A stretch of DNA of 64,000 bases from Salinispirillum marinum (GTDB lineage Bacteria > Pseudomonadota > Gammaproteobacteria > Pseudomonadales > Natronospirillaceae): NCBI RefSeq assembly GCF_042651565.1, contig NZ_JBHSDF010000004.1. One strand, given 5' to 3'. Position numbers and translations under genes: made by a program. The notes under the pieces were generated by a model. That model saw only the letters and a list, made by a program, of their open reading frames with translations, was not told the origin of the DNA and did no database searches. This document shows, in pieces, positions 8,859-17,184 of this stretch (position 1 is the stretch's first letter; each line of letters opens with the position of its first letter).

Positions 8859-9752
8859 ATGACGTTATTAGAGGGAAAAACGGTAGGGATTGTTGGCCTT
8901 GGTCTGATCGGTGCTTCGTTGGCCGCCGCCTTGCGGTCCAGAGCAGTACCCTTGCGCCGCGTGGGTTTTGATCTCTCGTCCGATACCACGAGCAAGGCTT
9001 TGCATTTGGGCTTGGTCGATGTGGTTGCAGAGGATTTGCATACGCTCTGCAATGAGGCAGATATCGTTGTGTTAGCGGTACCTGTGCTTGCAGTACCCGG
9101 TGTATTGGCGGCAATGGCTCCGCATTTGCTGAATGGGGAAACTCTGCTGACGGATGTGGGTAGTGTGAAGGGTAGTTTGATCGCTGCCGTACAGTCCGTG
9201 TTTGGTGAACTGCCGCCTTGGCTGGTACCCGGTCATCCCATTGCGGGAGGCGAGCGCAGCGGCGTGGATGCAGCGAACCCAGAATTGTTTGCCCGTCATC
9301 AGGTTATTCTCACCCCGCACGAATTCAGCGATTTTAGCGCCATCGAAACCATCACCGAGCTGTGGCAAAGTGTTGGCGCCGACATTCAAATGATGAGTGT
9401 GGAGCGGCACGACGAAGTGCTGGCGGCGACGAGTCACCTGCCTCACTTACTGGCCTTTTCGTTGGTTGATACCTTGGCCCAGGAGTCTGAGAAATACGAA
9501 ATATTTCATTATGCGGCGGGCGGATTCCGCGACTTTACGCGCATTGCCGCCAGTGACCCTACCATGTGGCATGACATCTTTTTGTCAAACGACAAAGCTA
9601 CATTAACCGTGCTCGACCACTACATCGAGCACCTACAAGGCGTCCGGAAGGCATTGCAAACGCACGATGGCGCTACGCTGAAACAGATATTTACGCGCGC
9701 AAAAAAGGCGCGTGACTACTTTTCATCCATACTTGAACAACGTGCTAGGTAA
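8859..9752 (+). CDS. tyrA: Prephenate dehydrogenase, stand-alone TyrA
   Basis: About 297 residues. The NAD-binding motif GIVGLGLIGASLA is at the N-terminus, and the family motifs LTDVGSVKG, GHPIAGGERSG and ATSHLPHLLA follow. It oxidises prephenate to 4-hydroxyphenylpyruvate for tyrosine. Three start codons stand in a row (TTG 8853, ATG 8856, ATG 8859); the last is best spaced from AAGG at 8848. In Pseudomonas and many relatives this gene is fused to or followed by aroA; here it ends after the dehydrogenase and cmk begins five bases later. Confidence 0.94.
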   Translation: MTLLEGKTVGIVGLGLIGASLAAALRSRAVPLRRVGFDLSSDTTSKALHLGLVDVVAEDLHTLCNEADIVVLAVPVLAVPGVLAAMAPHLLNGETLLTDVGSVKGSLIAAVQSVFGELPPWLVPGHPIAGGERSGVDAANPELFARHQVILTPHEFSDFSAIETITELWQSVGADIQMMSVERHDEVLAATSHLPHLLAFSLVDTLAQESEKYEIFHYAAGGFRDFTRIAASDPTMWHDIFLSNDKATLTVLDHYIEHLQGVRKALQTHDGATLKQIFTRAKKARDYFSSILEQRAR

Positions 9753-9757
9753 GTTTA

Positions 9758-10447
9758 ATGACGGTTTTTATGGATCAAAACGCCCCTGTACTCACGATTG
9801 ATGGCCCCAGTGGCTCGGGCAAAGGTACAGTCAGTACGCTCTTAGCGCGTGAACTGGGGTGGCATTTTTTGGACTCAGGTGCGTTGTATCGTTTAACGGC
9901 GCTCTGCGCGTTAAGTCATGGTGTTAGCTTGGACCAGGAATCCGATGTAGCGGTTCTGGCCGAGCATCTGGACATTCGCTTTGATGTTGAACGTGGGTCT
10001 GTTTTTTTAGAAGGCGACGATGTAACACGTGAATTACGTACGGAGAAAACCGGTGCAGCGGCTTCGCGGGTAGCGGCTTATCCGGCGGTGCGTCACGCCT
10101 TGTTAGCACGCCAACGTGCCTTTCGTACGGCACCGGGTCTGGTGGCAGATGGCCGTGATATGGGTACGGTGGTGTTTCCCGATGCGACCTTGAAAATATT
10201 TCTGACCGCCAGCTCCGAAGAACGTGCGCGCCGGCGCTATGAGCAACTGCGTGACAGCGGCGTAGGCACCAGTTATGACGAGGTATTGTCGGAAGTTATT
10301 GCCCGTGACGAGCGCGACAGTTCACGCGCTGCCTCGCCATTAATTCCGGCAAACGATGCACGCCTGCTTGACAGTACACACCTGTCAGTGGATGAAGTGA
10401 TCGATGCCATTCGAGTTGATCTGCAAAAGCTGAAGCTGATCGGATAA
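9758..10447 (+). CDS. cmk: Cytidylate kinase
   Basis: A 229-residue CMP/dCMP kinase with P-loop GPSGSGKGT near residue 17, then HFLDSGALYR and the DGRDMGTVVFP signature. It phosphorylates CMP and dCMP with ATP. The start could also be the Met five codons on. It follows tyrA closely and precedes rpsA, the universal proteobacterial order. Confidence 0.97.
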   Translation: MTVFMDQNAPVLTIDGPSGSGKGTVSTLLARELGWHFLDSGALYRLTALCALSHGVSLDQESDVAVLAEHLDIRFDVERGSVFLEGDDVTRELRTEKTGAAASRVAAYPAVRHALLARQRAFRTAPGLVADGRDMGTVVFPDATLKIFLTASSEERARRRYEQLRDSGVGTSYDEVLSEVIARDERDSSRAASPLIPANDARLLDSTHLSVDEVIDAIRVDLQKLKLIG

Positions 10448-10463
10448 AAATCCGCTAAAACCC

Positions 10464-10491
10464 TTTAAATCACTGGCACAATATGTAAAAT
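10464..10491 (+). promoter_or_regulatory. Possible rpsA promoter
   Basis: TTTAAA (10464-10469), 16 bases, then TAAAAT (10486-10491) gives a weak sigma-70-like pair in the 195-base gap between cmk and rpsA. It would leave a leader of roughly 145 bases; in E. coli the rpsA leader is the site of S1 autoregulation. The hexamer match is modest. Confidence 0.35.
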
Positions 10492-10642
10492 ACGCACCTC
10501 CCTGAAAAAGGGTTAGGTGTGTTCTTACATTGCTCTTATCCAGCCCCGAGCCGTAGCGAACACTTTGTTGGATTGACCCGGGCGAGCTGGCGCACGGAAA
10601 AGCTTGTCGACCAAGCCGTTGATCGATTAGGAAAATTTAACC

Positions 10643-12322
10643 ATGAGCGAAAGCTTTGCAGATCTTTTCGAAGAAAGTTTAAAGACCATTGATATGGTTC
10701 CCGGTTCTATTGTTACTGGTGTTGTTGTAGCCATTGATGATGACTGGGTCACTATCCATGCTGGCCTGAAGTCAGAAGGCGTTGTTCCCCGCGTTCAATT
10801 TTTGAGCGAAGCAGGCGAACTGGAAGTCAGCATTGGCGACGAAGTTAAAGTAGCACTGGACGCAGTGGAAGACGGCTGGGGTGAAACCCGTCTGTCGCGC
10901 GAGAAAGCCAAGCGTGCAGAAGCCTGGATTGATCTGGAAAAAGCCCACGAAGCTGATGAAGTGGTCATGGGTATCATCAACGGCAAAGTGAAAGGTGGTT
11001 TCACGGTAGACGTGAAAACCGTTCGTGCGTTCTTGCCAGGTTCACTGGTTGACGTACGTCCAGTGCGCGATACCGCTCACTTGGAAGGCAAAGAACTCGA
11101 ATTCAAAGTTATCAAGCTCGACAAGAAACGCAATAACGTGGTGGTATCACGTCGCGCGGTTCTGGAGTCTGCTAACTCGCAAGAGCGCGAAGAATTGTTG
11201 GCTAACCTGCAAGAAGGCCAGAGCGTTAAAGGTATCGTTAAAAACCTTACCGATTACGGCGCATTCGTTGATTTGGGCGGCGTAGATGGTCTGTTGCACA
11301 TCACCGACATGGCGTGGAAGCGCATCAAGCATCCGTCTGAAATCGTAGCTGTTGGCGACGAGATCGACGTTAAAGTATTGAAGTTCGACCGTGAGCGTAA
11401 CCGCGTTTCCTTGGGTCTGAAGCAATTGGGTGAAGATCCATGGGTTGATATCAAAGCCCGTTACCCAGAAGATTCTGTGGTTAAGGCTAAGGTAACAAAC
11501 TTGACCGATTACGGCTGCTTCGCAGAACTGGAAGAAGGCGTTGAAGGTTTGGTTCACGTATCTGAAATGGATTGGACCAACAAGAACATCCACCCATCGA
11601 AAGTTGTACAAGTGGGTGATGAAGTTGAAGTTATGGTACTGGACATTGACGAAGAACGTCGTCGTATTTCTCTGGGTATCAAGCAAACGCAAATCAACCC
11701 ATGGGAAGATTTCGCACAGAGCTTCACGAAAGGCGACCGCGTGAAGGGCACCATCAAGTCCATCACTGATTTCGGTATCTTCTTGGGTCTGGACGGCGGC
11801 ATTGACGGTCTGGTTCACTTGTCAGACATCAGCTGGCACGAAACCGGTGAAGACGCTGTACGTAAGTACAAGAAAGGCGACGAACTGGAAACCATCATCC
11901 TGTCTGTTGATCCAGAGCGTGAGCGCATTTCATTGGGCATTAAGCAAATGGAAAGCGATCCGTTTGCTGAGTACGTGAGCATCAATGACAAAGGCACCAT
12001 CGTTACCGGTAAAGTGGTTGAAGTAGACGCTAAAGGCGCTTCTGTTGAACTGGCAGAAGACGTAGTAGCGGTACTGAAAGCCTCTGAAATCAGCCGTGAC
12101 CGTGTAGAAGATGCACGTAACGTACTGAAAGAAGGCGACGAAGTAGAAGCCAAAATCATCAGCGTTGACCGTAAGAACCGCGTTGTTACCTTGTCGATCA
12201 AACAGAAAGACATGGCTGACGAGAAGCAAGCGGTACGCGAGCTGAAAGATAAGTCGCAAGACGTTGCAGGTCCTACCACCATTGGTGATTTGATCAAGCA
12301 GAAGATGCAAGATCAGTCGTAA
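10643..12322 (+). CDS. rpsA: 30S ribosomal protein S1
   Basis: 559 residues with six S1 RNA-binding repeats, about one per 85 residues; typical starts are GSIVTGVVVAIDDDWV and later GAFVDLGGVDGLLHITDMAW. S1 unwinds mRNA on the 30S subunit so that structured messages can be initiated. TTAGGAAAATTTAACC lies just before the ATG. Length and repeat number are normal. A hairpin and a terminator follow the stop. Confidence 0.98.
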   Translation: MSESFADLFEESLKTIDMVPGSIVTGVVVAIDDDWVTIHAGLKSEGVVPRVQFLSEAGELEVSIGDEVKVALDAVEDGWGETRLSREKAKRAEAWIDLEKAHEADEVVMGIINGKVKGGFTVDVKTVRAFLPGSLVDVRPVRDTAHLEGKELEFKVIKLDKKRNNVVVSRRAVLESANSQEREELLANLQEGQSVKGIVKNLTDYGAFVDLGGVDGLLHITDMAWKRIKHPSEIVAVGDEIDVKVLKFDRERNRVSLGLKQLGEDPWVDIKARYPEDSVVKAKVTNLTDYGCFAELEEGVEGLVHVSEMDWTNKNIHPSKVVQVGDEVEVMVLDIDEERRRISLGIKQTQINPWEDFAQSFTKGDRVKGTIKSITDFGIFLGLDGGIDGLVHLSDISWHETGEDAVRKYKKGDELETIILSVDPERERISLGIKQMESDPFAEYVSINDKGTIVTGKVVEVDAKGASVELAEDVVAVLKASEISRDRVEDARNVLKEGDEVEAKIISVDRKNRVVTLSIKQKDMADEKQAVRELKDKSQDVAGPTTIGDLIKQKMQDQS

Positions 12323-12342
12323 GGCGATCACATCTGGATATC

Positions 12343-12406
12343 GCTGATAACCGCTTATGCGTTATCAGCATACCGAGTAAAAAACCGGCCTTGGCCGGTT
12401 TTTTTA
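12343..12406 (+). terminator. rpsA terminator with preceding hairpin
   Basis: A perfect 9-bp stem GCTGATAAC / GTTATCAGC (12343-12369) is followed by a classic terminator. ACCGGCC and GGCCGGT form the stem around TT, with seven T residues after it (about 12379-12405). The upstream hairpin may protect the 3' end. Confidence 0.9.
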
Positions 12407-12554
12407 TGTTCGTATCGGCAGCAAAAGATGACAGAGTTATTTCAACCGGTTCATAAAAAACATAAAAAACGCTTAAAAATTAGACTGTTGCGTTTCTGGC
12501 GTGTCTGGCTTACTCTTTATTCCGACTTTGCGGTCACCCTATGTAGGAGGAACA

Positions 12555-12848
12555 ATGACAAAGTCGGAATTGATAGAGCGCATCACGGAGCGGCAGCCCC
12601 ATTTATCCGCCAAGGATGTGGAACTCGCCATCAAAACAATTCTAGAACACATGTCGGAAGCACTTTCTGACGGTGAACGTATTGAAGTGCGCGGCTTTGG
12701 CAGCTTCTCGTTGCATTACCGTTCTGCGCGCCAAGGGCGCAATCCTAAAACCGGCGAAGCCGTATTATTGGATGGTAAATACGTACCCCACTTTAAACCC
12801 GGCAAAGAACTGCGTGAATCCGTCAATTCAGCCATTGAAGACGAGTAA
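12555..12848 (+). CDS. ihfB: Integration host factor subunit beta
   Basis: 97 residues of the HU/IHF family. The DNA-intercalating arm GRNPKTGE and the N-terminal MTKSELIERI identify the beta subunit. With IhfA it bends DNA sharply at specific sites and serves replication, sigma-54 promoters and recombination. TAGGAGG five bases before the ATG fixes the start and argues against a longer version. It sits between rpsA and lapA as in most gammaproteobacteria. Confidence 0.97.
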   Translation: MTKSELIERITERQPHLSAKDVELAIKTILEHMSEALSDGERIEVRGFGSFSLHYRSARQGRNPKTGEAVLLDGKYVPHFKPGKELRESVNSAIEDE

Positions 12849-12851
12849 ACT

Positions 12852-13109
12852 ATGAAGTCTTTATTGAGCTTGATCGTTCTGATCGTGCTCCTGTTGGCCG
12901 GTGTAGGTTTGGGGCTCTCCAATACCACACCTGTAGCCTTATCGTTTTTGGGCTTTTCCACTCCCATGTTGCCATTTTTTCTCTGGATGCTTTTGGCCGT
13001 GGGTTTCGGGTTTTTGCTTGCCGCACTCGTCATGTGGTGGGGGCAGCGTCGCTTGCGGCGCGAATTAAAGCAAATGCGTAAAGCACTGACTGAAAAAACT
13101 CCATCCTGA
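12852..13109 (+). CDS. lapA: Lipopolysaccharide assembly protein A
   Basis: 85 residues, two hydrophobic helices (about 5-25 and 38-62) and a basic cytoplasmic tail; DUF1049 pattern with SNTTPVALSFLG between the helices. LapA works with LapB at the inner membrane to tune LPS synthesis by controlling turnover of LpxC. It starts three bases after ihfB, and lapB follows 21 bases later. Confidence 0.93.
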   Translation: MKSLLSLIVLIVLLLAGVGLGLSNTTPVALSFLGFSTPMLPFFLWMLLAVGFGFLLAALVMWWGQRRLRRELKQMRKALTEKTPS

Positions 13110-13130
13110 TTTTATTGAACGGCGGATACC

Positions 13131-14312
13131 GTGCCCGATTTTAGCTGGGAACAAGTATTAATCGTTTGTGCGCTGATGTTCAGTGCAGGCCTATGGGTGC
13201 AAAGCCGCTATCATTGGTTATCCTATTTTCGTCGGCGTCCGAGCCTGGCTGACCTGCAAGCCAAGGCCAAACCCAAGCCAGAATCTACCGCATTAAAGAA
13301 TAAATCGACTCGGCTTGTTGCTGGGCGAACGATTGGCGATCTGCACTCGCAGGGAGACTTAAGTTTTCAAGCCAGTATGGACATGGCGGAAGCACATCGT
13401 CGCCAGGGTGATATTCAGTCGGCTATTGAAATACACCAGTCCTTATATGGTCGGCCAGGTCTGTCATGGGAGGCGTTACAGCAAGCCCAGTTGGAACTTG
13501 CCAAGGACTTTTATACCGCTGGCATTCTTGGTCGGGCGGAAGACCTGTTTCGTTCCTTAATTGCGCAGCGCGGTGCTTATAGCACAGACGCAGCGCGATA
13601 CTTGTTGAAAATTTATCAACAACAGAAAGACTGGGCCGCTGCGGTTGACGTATTTGCTGCCGATTCAAACCTAGCGCAAACCGGATTGAAACTAGAGCAG
13701 GTCCACATGCTTTGTGAACATGCGCAACACATTGCTGATACCGACCCGAAGAAAGCACGCCGCCTAATCGCCGATGCGGCGGCGCTCAATACCGACTCCC
13801 GGCGTCCCTTGATCAGCAGCATTCGGATGGCGGTGATGAGTGGAGAAGGGCGCGAACTGAACCGCTTATTGCAACGCTATATAGAAATGCACGGCGACCG
13901 GATGGATCTGCTGCGTGATCTGTTGTACAGCGTAATGGTAAAGAAGCCAGACTACCTAGCGCGCATATTACCGGTATTACAACGCAATCAAGCCAATCCC
14001 GATGTTAGGCTCGTGCATGGAGAGTTGTTGTGCCGTTTGGGTAAAATGGGGGAGGGCGTTGCTCTATTGGACAGTGTAAATGCGAACGGCGTAACGGTCG
14101 CGTTTCAGCTCGAGCACCTTGCGCGGCAAAATGGTCAGGCACCGCTTGATCGTATTGCGCGGACATTGGCTCCTTTGAAAGAGAGGCACTGGTTGTACCG
14201 TTGCTCGCACTGTGGATACGAAACCAGTACGCATCACTGGCACTGTCCACAATGTGACCGTTGGGAGACGTTGGGTGTGAGCCAAGGGCAGTTTGCCAAC
14301 CTGTTGATTTAA
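13131..14312 (+). CDS. lapB: Lipopolysaccharide assembly protein B (TPR, rubredoxin-like tail)
   Basis: 393 residues beginning with GTG. It has one N-terminal membrane anchor (about 5-25), a series of TPR helices and a C-terminal metal-binding module with paired CxxC motifs (CSHCGYETSTHHWHCPQCDR). In E. coli LapB (YciM) directs FtsH to LpxC and links to LPS transport. The layout and length match the family. The last gene of this block; a strong tRNA promoter starts immediately after it. Confidence 0.95.
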   Translation: MPDFSWEQVLIVCALMFSAGLWVQSRYHWLSYFRRRPSLADLQAKAKPKPESTALKNKSTRLVAGRTIGDLHSQGDLSFQASMDMAEAHRRQGDIQSAIEIHQSLYGRPGLSWEALQQAQLELAKDFYTAGILGRAEDLFRSLIAQRGAYSTDAARYLLKIYQQQKDWAAAVDVFAADSNLAQTGLKLEQVHMLCEHAQHIADTDPKKARRLIADAAALNTDSRRPLISSIRMAVMSGEGRELNRLLQRYIEMHGDRMDLLRDLLYSVMVKKPDYLARILPVLQRNQANPDVRLVHGELLCRLGKMGEGVALLDSVNANGVTVAFQLEHLARQNGQAPLDRIARTLAPLKERHWLYRCSHCGYETSTHHWHCPQCDRWETLGVSQGQFANLLI

Positions 14313-14324
14313 CTAAATAAATTG

Positions 14325-14353
14325 TTGACACGGAAAACACCTGCCCGTATTAT
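14325..14353 (+). promoter_or_regulatory. Strong sigma-70 promoter of the tRNA operon
   Basis: Consensus TTGACA (14325-14330), a 17-base spacer, then TATTAT (14348-14353), ending 21 bases before tRNA-Glu. The bases after the -10 are GC-rich (TCGCCTCG), the discriminator type linked to stringent control of stable RNA genes. Confidence 0.9.
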
Positions 14354-14374
14354 TCGCCTCGTTCGAAGGTTTGC

Positions 14375-14450
14375 GTCCCCTTCGTCTAGTGGCCTAGGAC
14401 ACCGCCCTTTCACGGCGGTAACAGGGGTTCGAGTCCCCTAGGGGACGCCA
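14375..14450 (+). tRNA. tRNA-Glu (UUC)
   Basis: 76 bases with encoded CCA. Acceptor strands GTCCCCT and AGGGGAC pair; the anticodon arm CCGCC-CTTTCAC-GGCGG shows the anticodon TTC; the T-loop is GTTCGAGTC. First product of the operon. Confidence 0.98.
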
Positions 14451-14452
14451 TT

Positions 14453-14585
14453 GCGGGAATAGCTCAGTTGGGTGAAGCCCAGCAGTTTTCGAAGCACTGC
14501 TTCGAGCTGGGATGAACGACTCAAATCGGCGATATGAGGCCGGAAGAGCACGACCGCCTAGTTTGCCAAGCAACTAGAGTGAGTC
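14453..14585 (+). pseudogene. tRNA-Gly-like relic with enlarged D-loop
   Basis: Two bases after tRNA-Glu, GCGGGAATAGCTCAGTTGG repeats the first 19 bases of the intact tRNA-Gly at 14598. About 73 foreign bases follow, then AGAGCACGACC (14545-14555) and TTGCCAAG (14563-14570) again match tRNA-Gly, separated by seven extra bases. The D-stem GCTC/GAGC can still pair around the insert. The insert holds a strong hairpin (CCCAGC...GCTGGG with inner CGAAG/CTTCG). CTAGTT and AACTAG form a stem around the anticodon-like loop. The T-arm and 3' acceptor strand are missing. It should be transcribed with the flanking tRNAs. Confidence 0.75.
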
Positions 14586-14597
14586 AAAAAGTTTTAT

Positions 14598-14673
<76 letters not shown>

Positions 14674-14682
14674 AATTTAAAG

Positions 14683-14706
14683 AAGCAGCCTCAGGGCTGC
14701 TTTTTT
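14683..14706 (+). terminator. tRNA operon terminator
   Basis: AGCAGCC and GGCTGCT form a 7-bp stem around TCAG, followed by TTTTTT. It starts ten bases after the CCA of tRNA-Gly. Confidence 0.92.
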
Positions 14707-14838
14707 GTTTTCGGTCAACGAGCCGGCGTCTCGATTCATAGGTTTCCTACGATGTATTGCTGTACCCTGATCATTCGCTTATCAAATGCACAACGCCGTT
14801 TAAGTTCTCCCTCATCATAACCCTAAAAAGGATCAGCA

Positions 14839-15072
14839 CTACCACCGAAACTTCAGAAGACGCCGAATCATCGAGCGTAAAACGAGTCGACGAGCTTGGT
14901 GCTGATCCTGCCTGATTTGTTCAACGTCAATACCTCCTTGTTCATCCCGGTATCTATGCGGGATGCCTCCTTCGTGCGATTTATCCGAATCGCCTTTTTC
15001 ACTAACATCATCAGCTCTACGAATAAATGTTCTGCTAACGTTAACGTCGTGTATTTGTTTTGAAATCGTCAT
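14839..15072 (-). CDS. Small basic hypothetical protein
   Basis: An unrecognised 77-residue frame starting MTISKQIHDVNVSRTF. AGAGG lies about eight bases before the ATG at 15072. The protein is highly charged (many Arg, Asp, Glu, Gln) and ends in a basic RRLVLRSMIRRLLKFRW stretch that could form an amphipathic helix. It is divergent from the LysR gene, a common layout for a LysR target, but nothing else supports a function. It may not be a gene. Confidence 0.4.
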   Translation of the reverse strand: MTISKQIHDVNVSRTFIRRADDVSEKGDSDKSHEGGIPHRYRDEQGGIDVEQIRQDQHQARRLVLRSMIRRLLKFRW

Positions 15073-15189
15073 GCTGCTGACCTCTGTTACATTCCGCCAA
15101 TGGATTGGGCGCCTTGTTAATTTCATGGTTCAGGTACATGCTATTGATGTTCTATACTGCAAGCGATTACATAAAAATGAGAAATTACT

Positions 15190-16149
15190 TTGCAAAAACG
15201 AACAGGTGAGCAGCGGGGGCAACTTTCGGGCATTGCGCAGAAAACTCGAAGTCAATTGGCATGGAATGATTTTGAGTTAGTTCTAGCCATCGCATCGGAG
15301 GGCTCTTTGTCGGGCGCATCTCGCGCTTTGAATGTGAGTCACGCCACTGTTTTCCGGCGGTTGAGTGATATTGAAAAGCGTCTGGGAGTTACGCTTTTTG
15401 AGCGAAGCCGGACGGGTTATCAACCTACCCTTGCTGGTGAAGAACTTGCCGACACGGCTCGGGTTATGGATGAAGCTGCCCTTGCCGCTGAGCGTAAAGT
15501 CGCTGGTCGTGATCTTGAACCTAGTGGGGAAATCTGGGCTACAACAACAGATTCGCTGTTGATGGGTCTGTTGGCTCCGCTGTTCACTCAATTCCGCCAA
15601 AAATACTCAAACATTGTGTTGGACGTTGCTATTTCTAATCAGTTATTCAACCTGACCCGCAGGGAGGCGGATGTGGCAATTCGACCGTCCAACCATCCCC
15701 CTGAAAATCTGATTGGCCGCCCGCTGGCCACAATTGGTCAGGCCGTATACGGGCACCGAAGCCTAGGCCTAACGCCGGGCGCGCGCATTGAAACTCTTCT
15801 CCAGCAACCTTGGGTTTGTGCTGGTCCACGACTGCAAGATTCAGCATTGGACCTGTGGATGGATAATAACTCGTTGAGAGAATCCTGTGTTTGCCGTGTT
15901 GATACGCTGGTCGGCATACTCAGTGCTATTCGCTCGCGTATGGGGTTGGCTGTACTGCCGTGCTATTTAGCGGAGGCAGATCCTGAGATTATCCAGCTCA
16001 CTGACCCCATTCCCGAATTGGAATACGGACTGTGGTTTTTGATGCATCCGGATCTCCGAGGTGTTGTGCGGATTCATGCGCTTATGGACTTTCTAACCGA
16101 GTCCGTTCGGGCACAGAAAGAACGTCTTGCCGGACGATTGCTAGGCTGA
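15190..16149 (+). CDS. LysR-family transcriptional regulator
   Basis: About 319 residues from a TTG start, or 297 from a second TTG at 15256 just before AWNDFELVLAIASEGSLSGA, where the family fold begins. No in-frame ATG is available because TGA closes the frame at 15178. The winged helix-turn-helix spans roughly residues 25-85 (ASRALNVSHATVFRRLSDIE), followed by a periplasmic-binding-like effector domain. The effector is unknown. The divergent small gene and the downstream hydrolase pair are possible targets. Confidence 0.88.
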   Translation: MQKRTGEQRGQLSGIAQKTRSQLAWNDFELVLAIASEGSLSGASRALNVSHATVFRRLSDIEKRLGVTLFERSRTGYQPTLAGEELADTARVMDEAALAAERKVAGRDLEPSGEIWATTTDSLLMGLLAPLFTQFRQKYSNIVLDVAISNQLFNLTRREADVAIRPSNHPPENLIGRPLATIGQAVYGHRSLGLTPGARIETLLQQPWVCAGPRLQDSALDLWMDNNSLRESCVCRVDTLVGILSAIRSRMGLAVLPCYLAEADPEIIQLTDPIPELEYGLWFLMHPDLRGVVRIHALMDFLTESVRAQKERLAGRLLG

Positions 16150-16369
16150 CTCACATTGCTGGTACTTTGTAATACCGGGCGCTATTCGCTGATGGCTGAT
16201 GTTCTAACGGTGTTGCATGTTTAATTTGACCATTTGACTAAGCAAGTAGTTGGCTAGCAGTCTAGAATGACTCTAGTCTAACGTCAGATGTGATGCGTGG
16301 TTGAGATCCGACCTCAGAATTACGCGGCGATGGAAGTCCATCGGCAACGGGTTTTATGGAGAGCAGGGT

Positions 16370-17176
16370 ATGGATCAGAAGAGCATTGCCGAGCGCAATA
16401 ATGTGCACTGGATCGGTGAGGGTGATCGGGTACTCATGCTAGCGCACGGATTTGGTTGTGACCAAAACGTGTGGCGGTTTATGGCGCCAGCCTTTACCGC
16501 ATCATATAAAGTGTTGTTGTTCGATTATGTGGGTAGCGGACATTCTCAGTTGAGCGCTTTTAGTGTGGATCGGTACAGTCGACTGGAGGGCTATGCGCAG
16601 GATGTGCTCGACATCTGCAACGTCTATAACCTACAGGATGTCAGCTTTTTGGGACATTCGGTGAGTGGAGTGGTGGGGTTGTTGGCGGCTCTCGAGCAAC
16701 CAGACCGATTCCGCGATTTGGTGATGTTGGGCCCCTCACCTTGTTATTTGAATCTGCCACCGGATTATCAGGGTGGTTTTGCGCGGGAAGACCTTGAGCA
16801 ATTGATGGATTTGATGGACAAGAACTACATTGGCTGGGCTGATTATTTTGCCCCGTTAGCTATGGGCCATGACGCTTCGAAGGAGTTGACTGGCGAGCTC
16901 TCAGGAAGCTTTTGCTCTACTGACCCGTTGGTTGCCAAGACATTTGCGAAAGCGACGTTCTTTTCCGACTATCGCCATATTTTGCCTCAAACTCGCCATC
17001 CAACTTTATTGCTACAGGGCCAATCAGATGCGTTGGCCAACCCCTCCGTCGGCGAGTATATGCATCAACAGATGCCCGGCAGTCAGTTAGTGACGCTGGA
17101 TACTGAAGGCCATTGTTTTCACATGAGTTACCCGGAAAAGGTCAGTGCTGAAGTGCTTTCCTTCCTGGTACGGTAG
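16370..17176 (+). CDS. RsbQ-like alpha/beta hydrolase
   Basis: 268 residues, one less than Bacillus subtilis RsbQ. The triad aligns one residue off RsbQ: Ser97 in GHSVSG, Asp220 in QGQSDALANP, and His248 in EGHCFHMSYP. No signal peptide, so cytoplasmic. RsbQ is required for PAS-dependent activation of the phosphatase RsbP in energy stress. Here the next gene, eight bases on, is a PAS protein ending in GGDEF, so the hydrolase probably supplies or removes a PAS ligand that controls c-di-GMP synthesis (inference). The start at 16370 has GGAG upstream; a longer frame begins at 16301. Confidence 0.88.
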   Translation: MDQKSIAERNNVHWIGEGDRVLMLAHGFGCDQNVWRFMAPAFTASYKVLLFDYVGSGHSQLSAFSVDRYSRLEGYAQDVLDICNVYNLQDVSFLGHSVSGVVGLLAALEQPDRFRDLVMLGPSPCYLNLPPDYQGGFAREDLEQLMDLMDKNYIGWADYFAPLAMGHDASKELTGELSGSFCSTDPLVAKTFAKATFFSDYRHILPQTRHPTLLLQGQSDALANPSVGEYMHQQMPGSQLVTLDTEGHCFHMSYPEKVSAEVLSFLVR

Positions 17177-17184
17177 GGGCAGTT

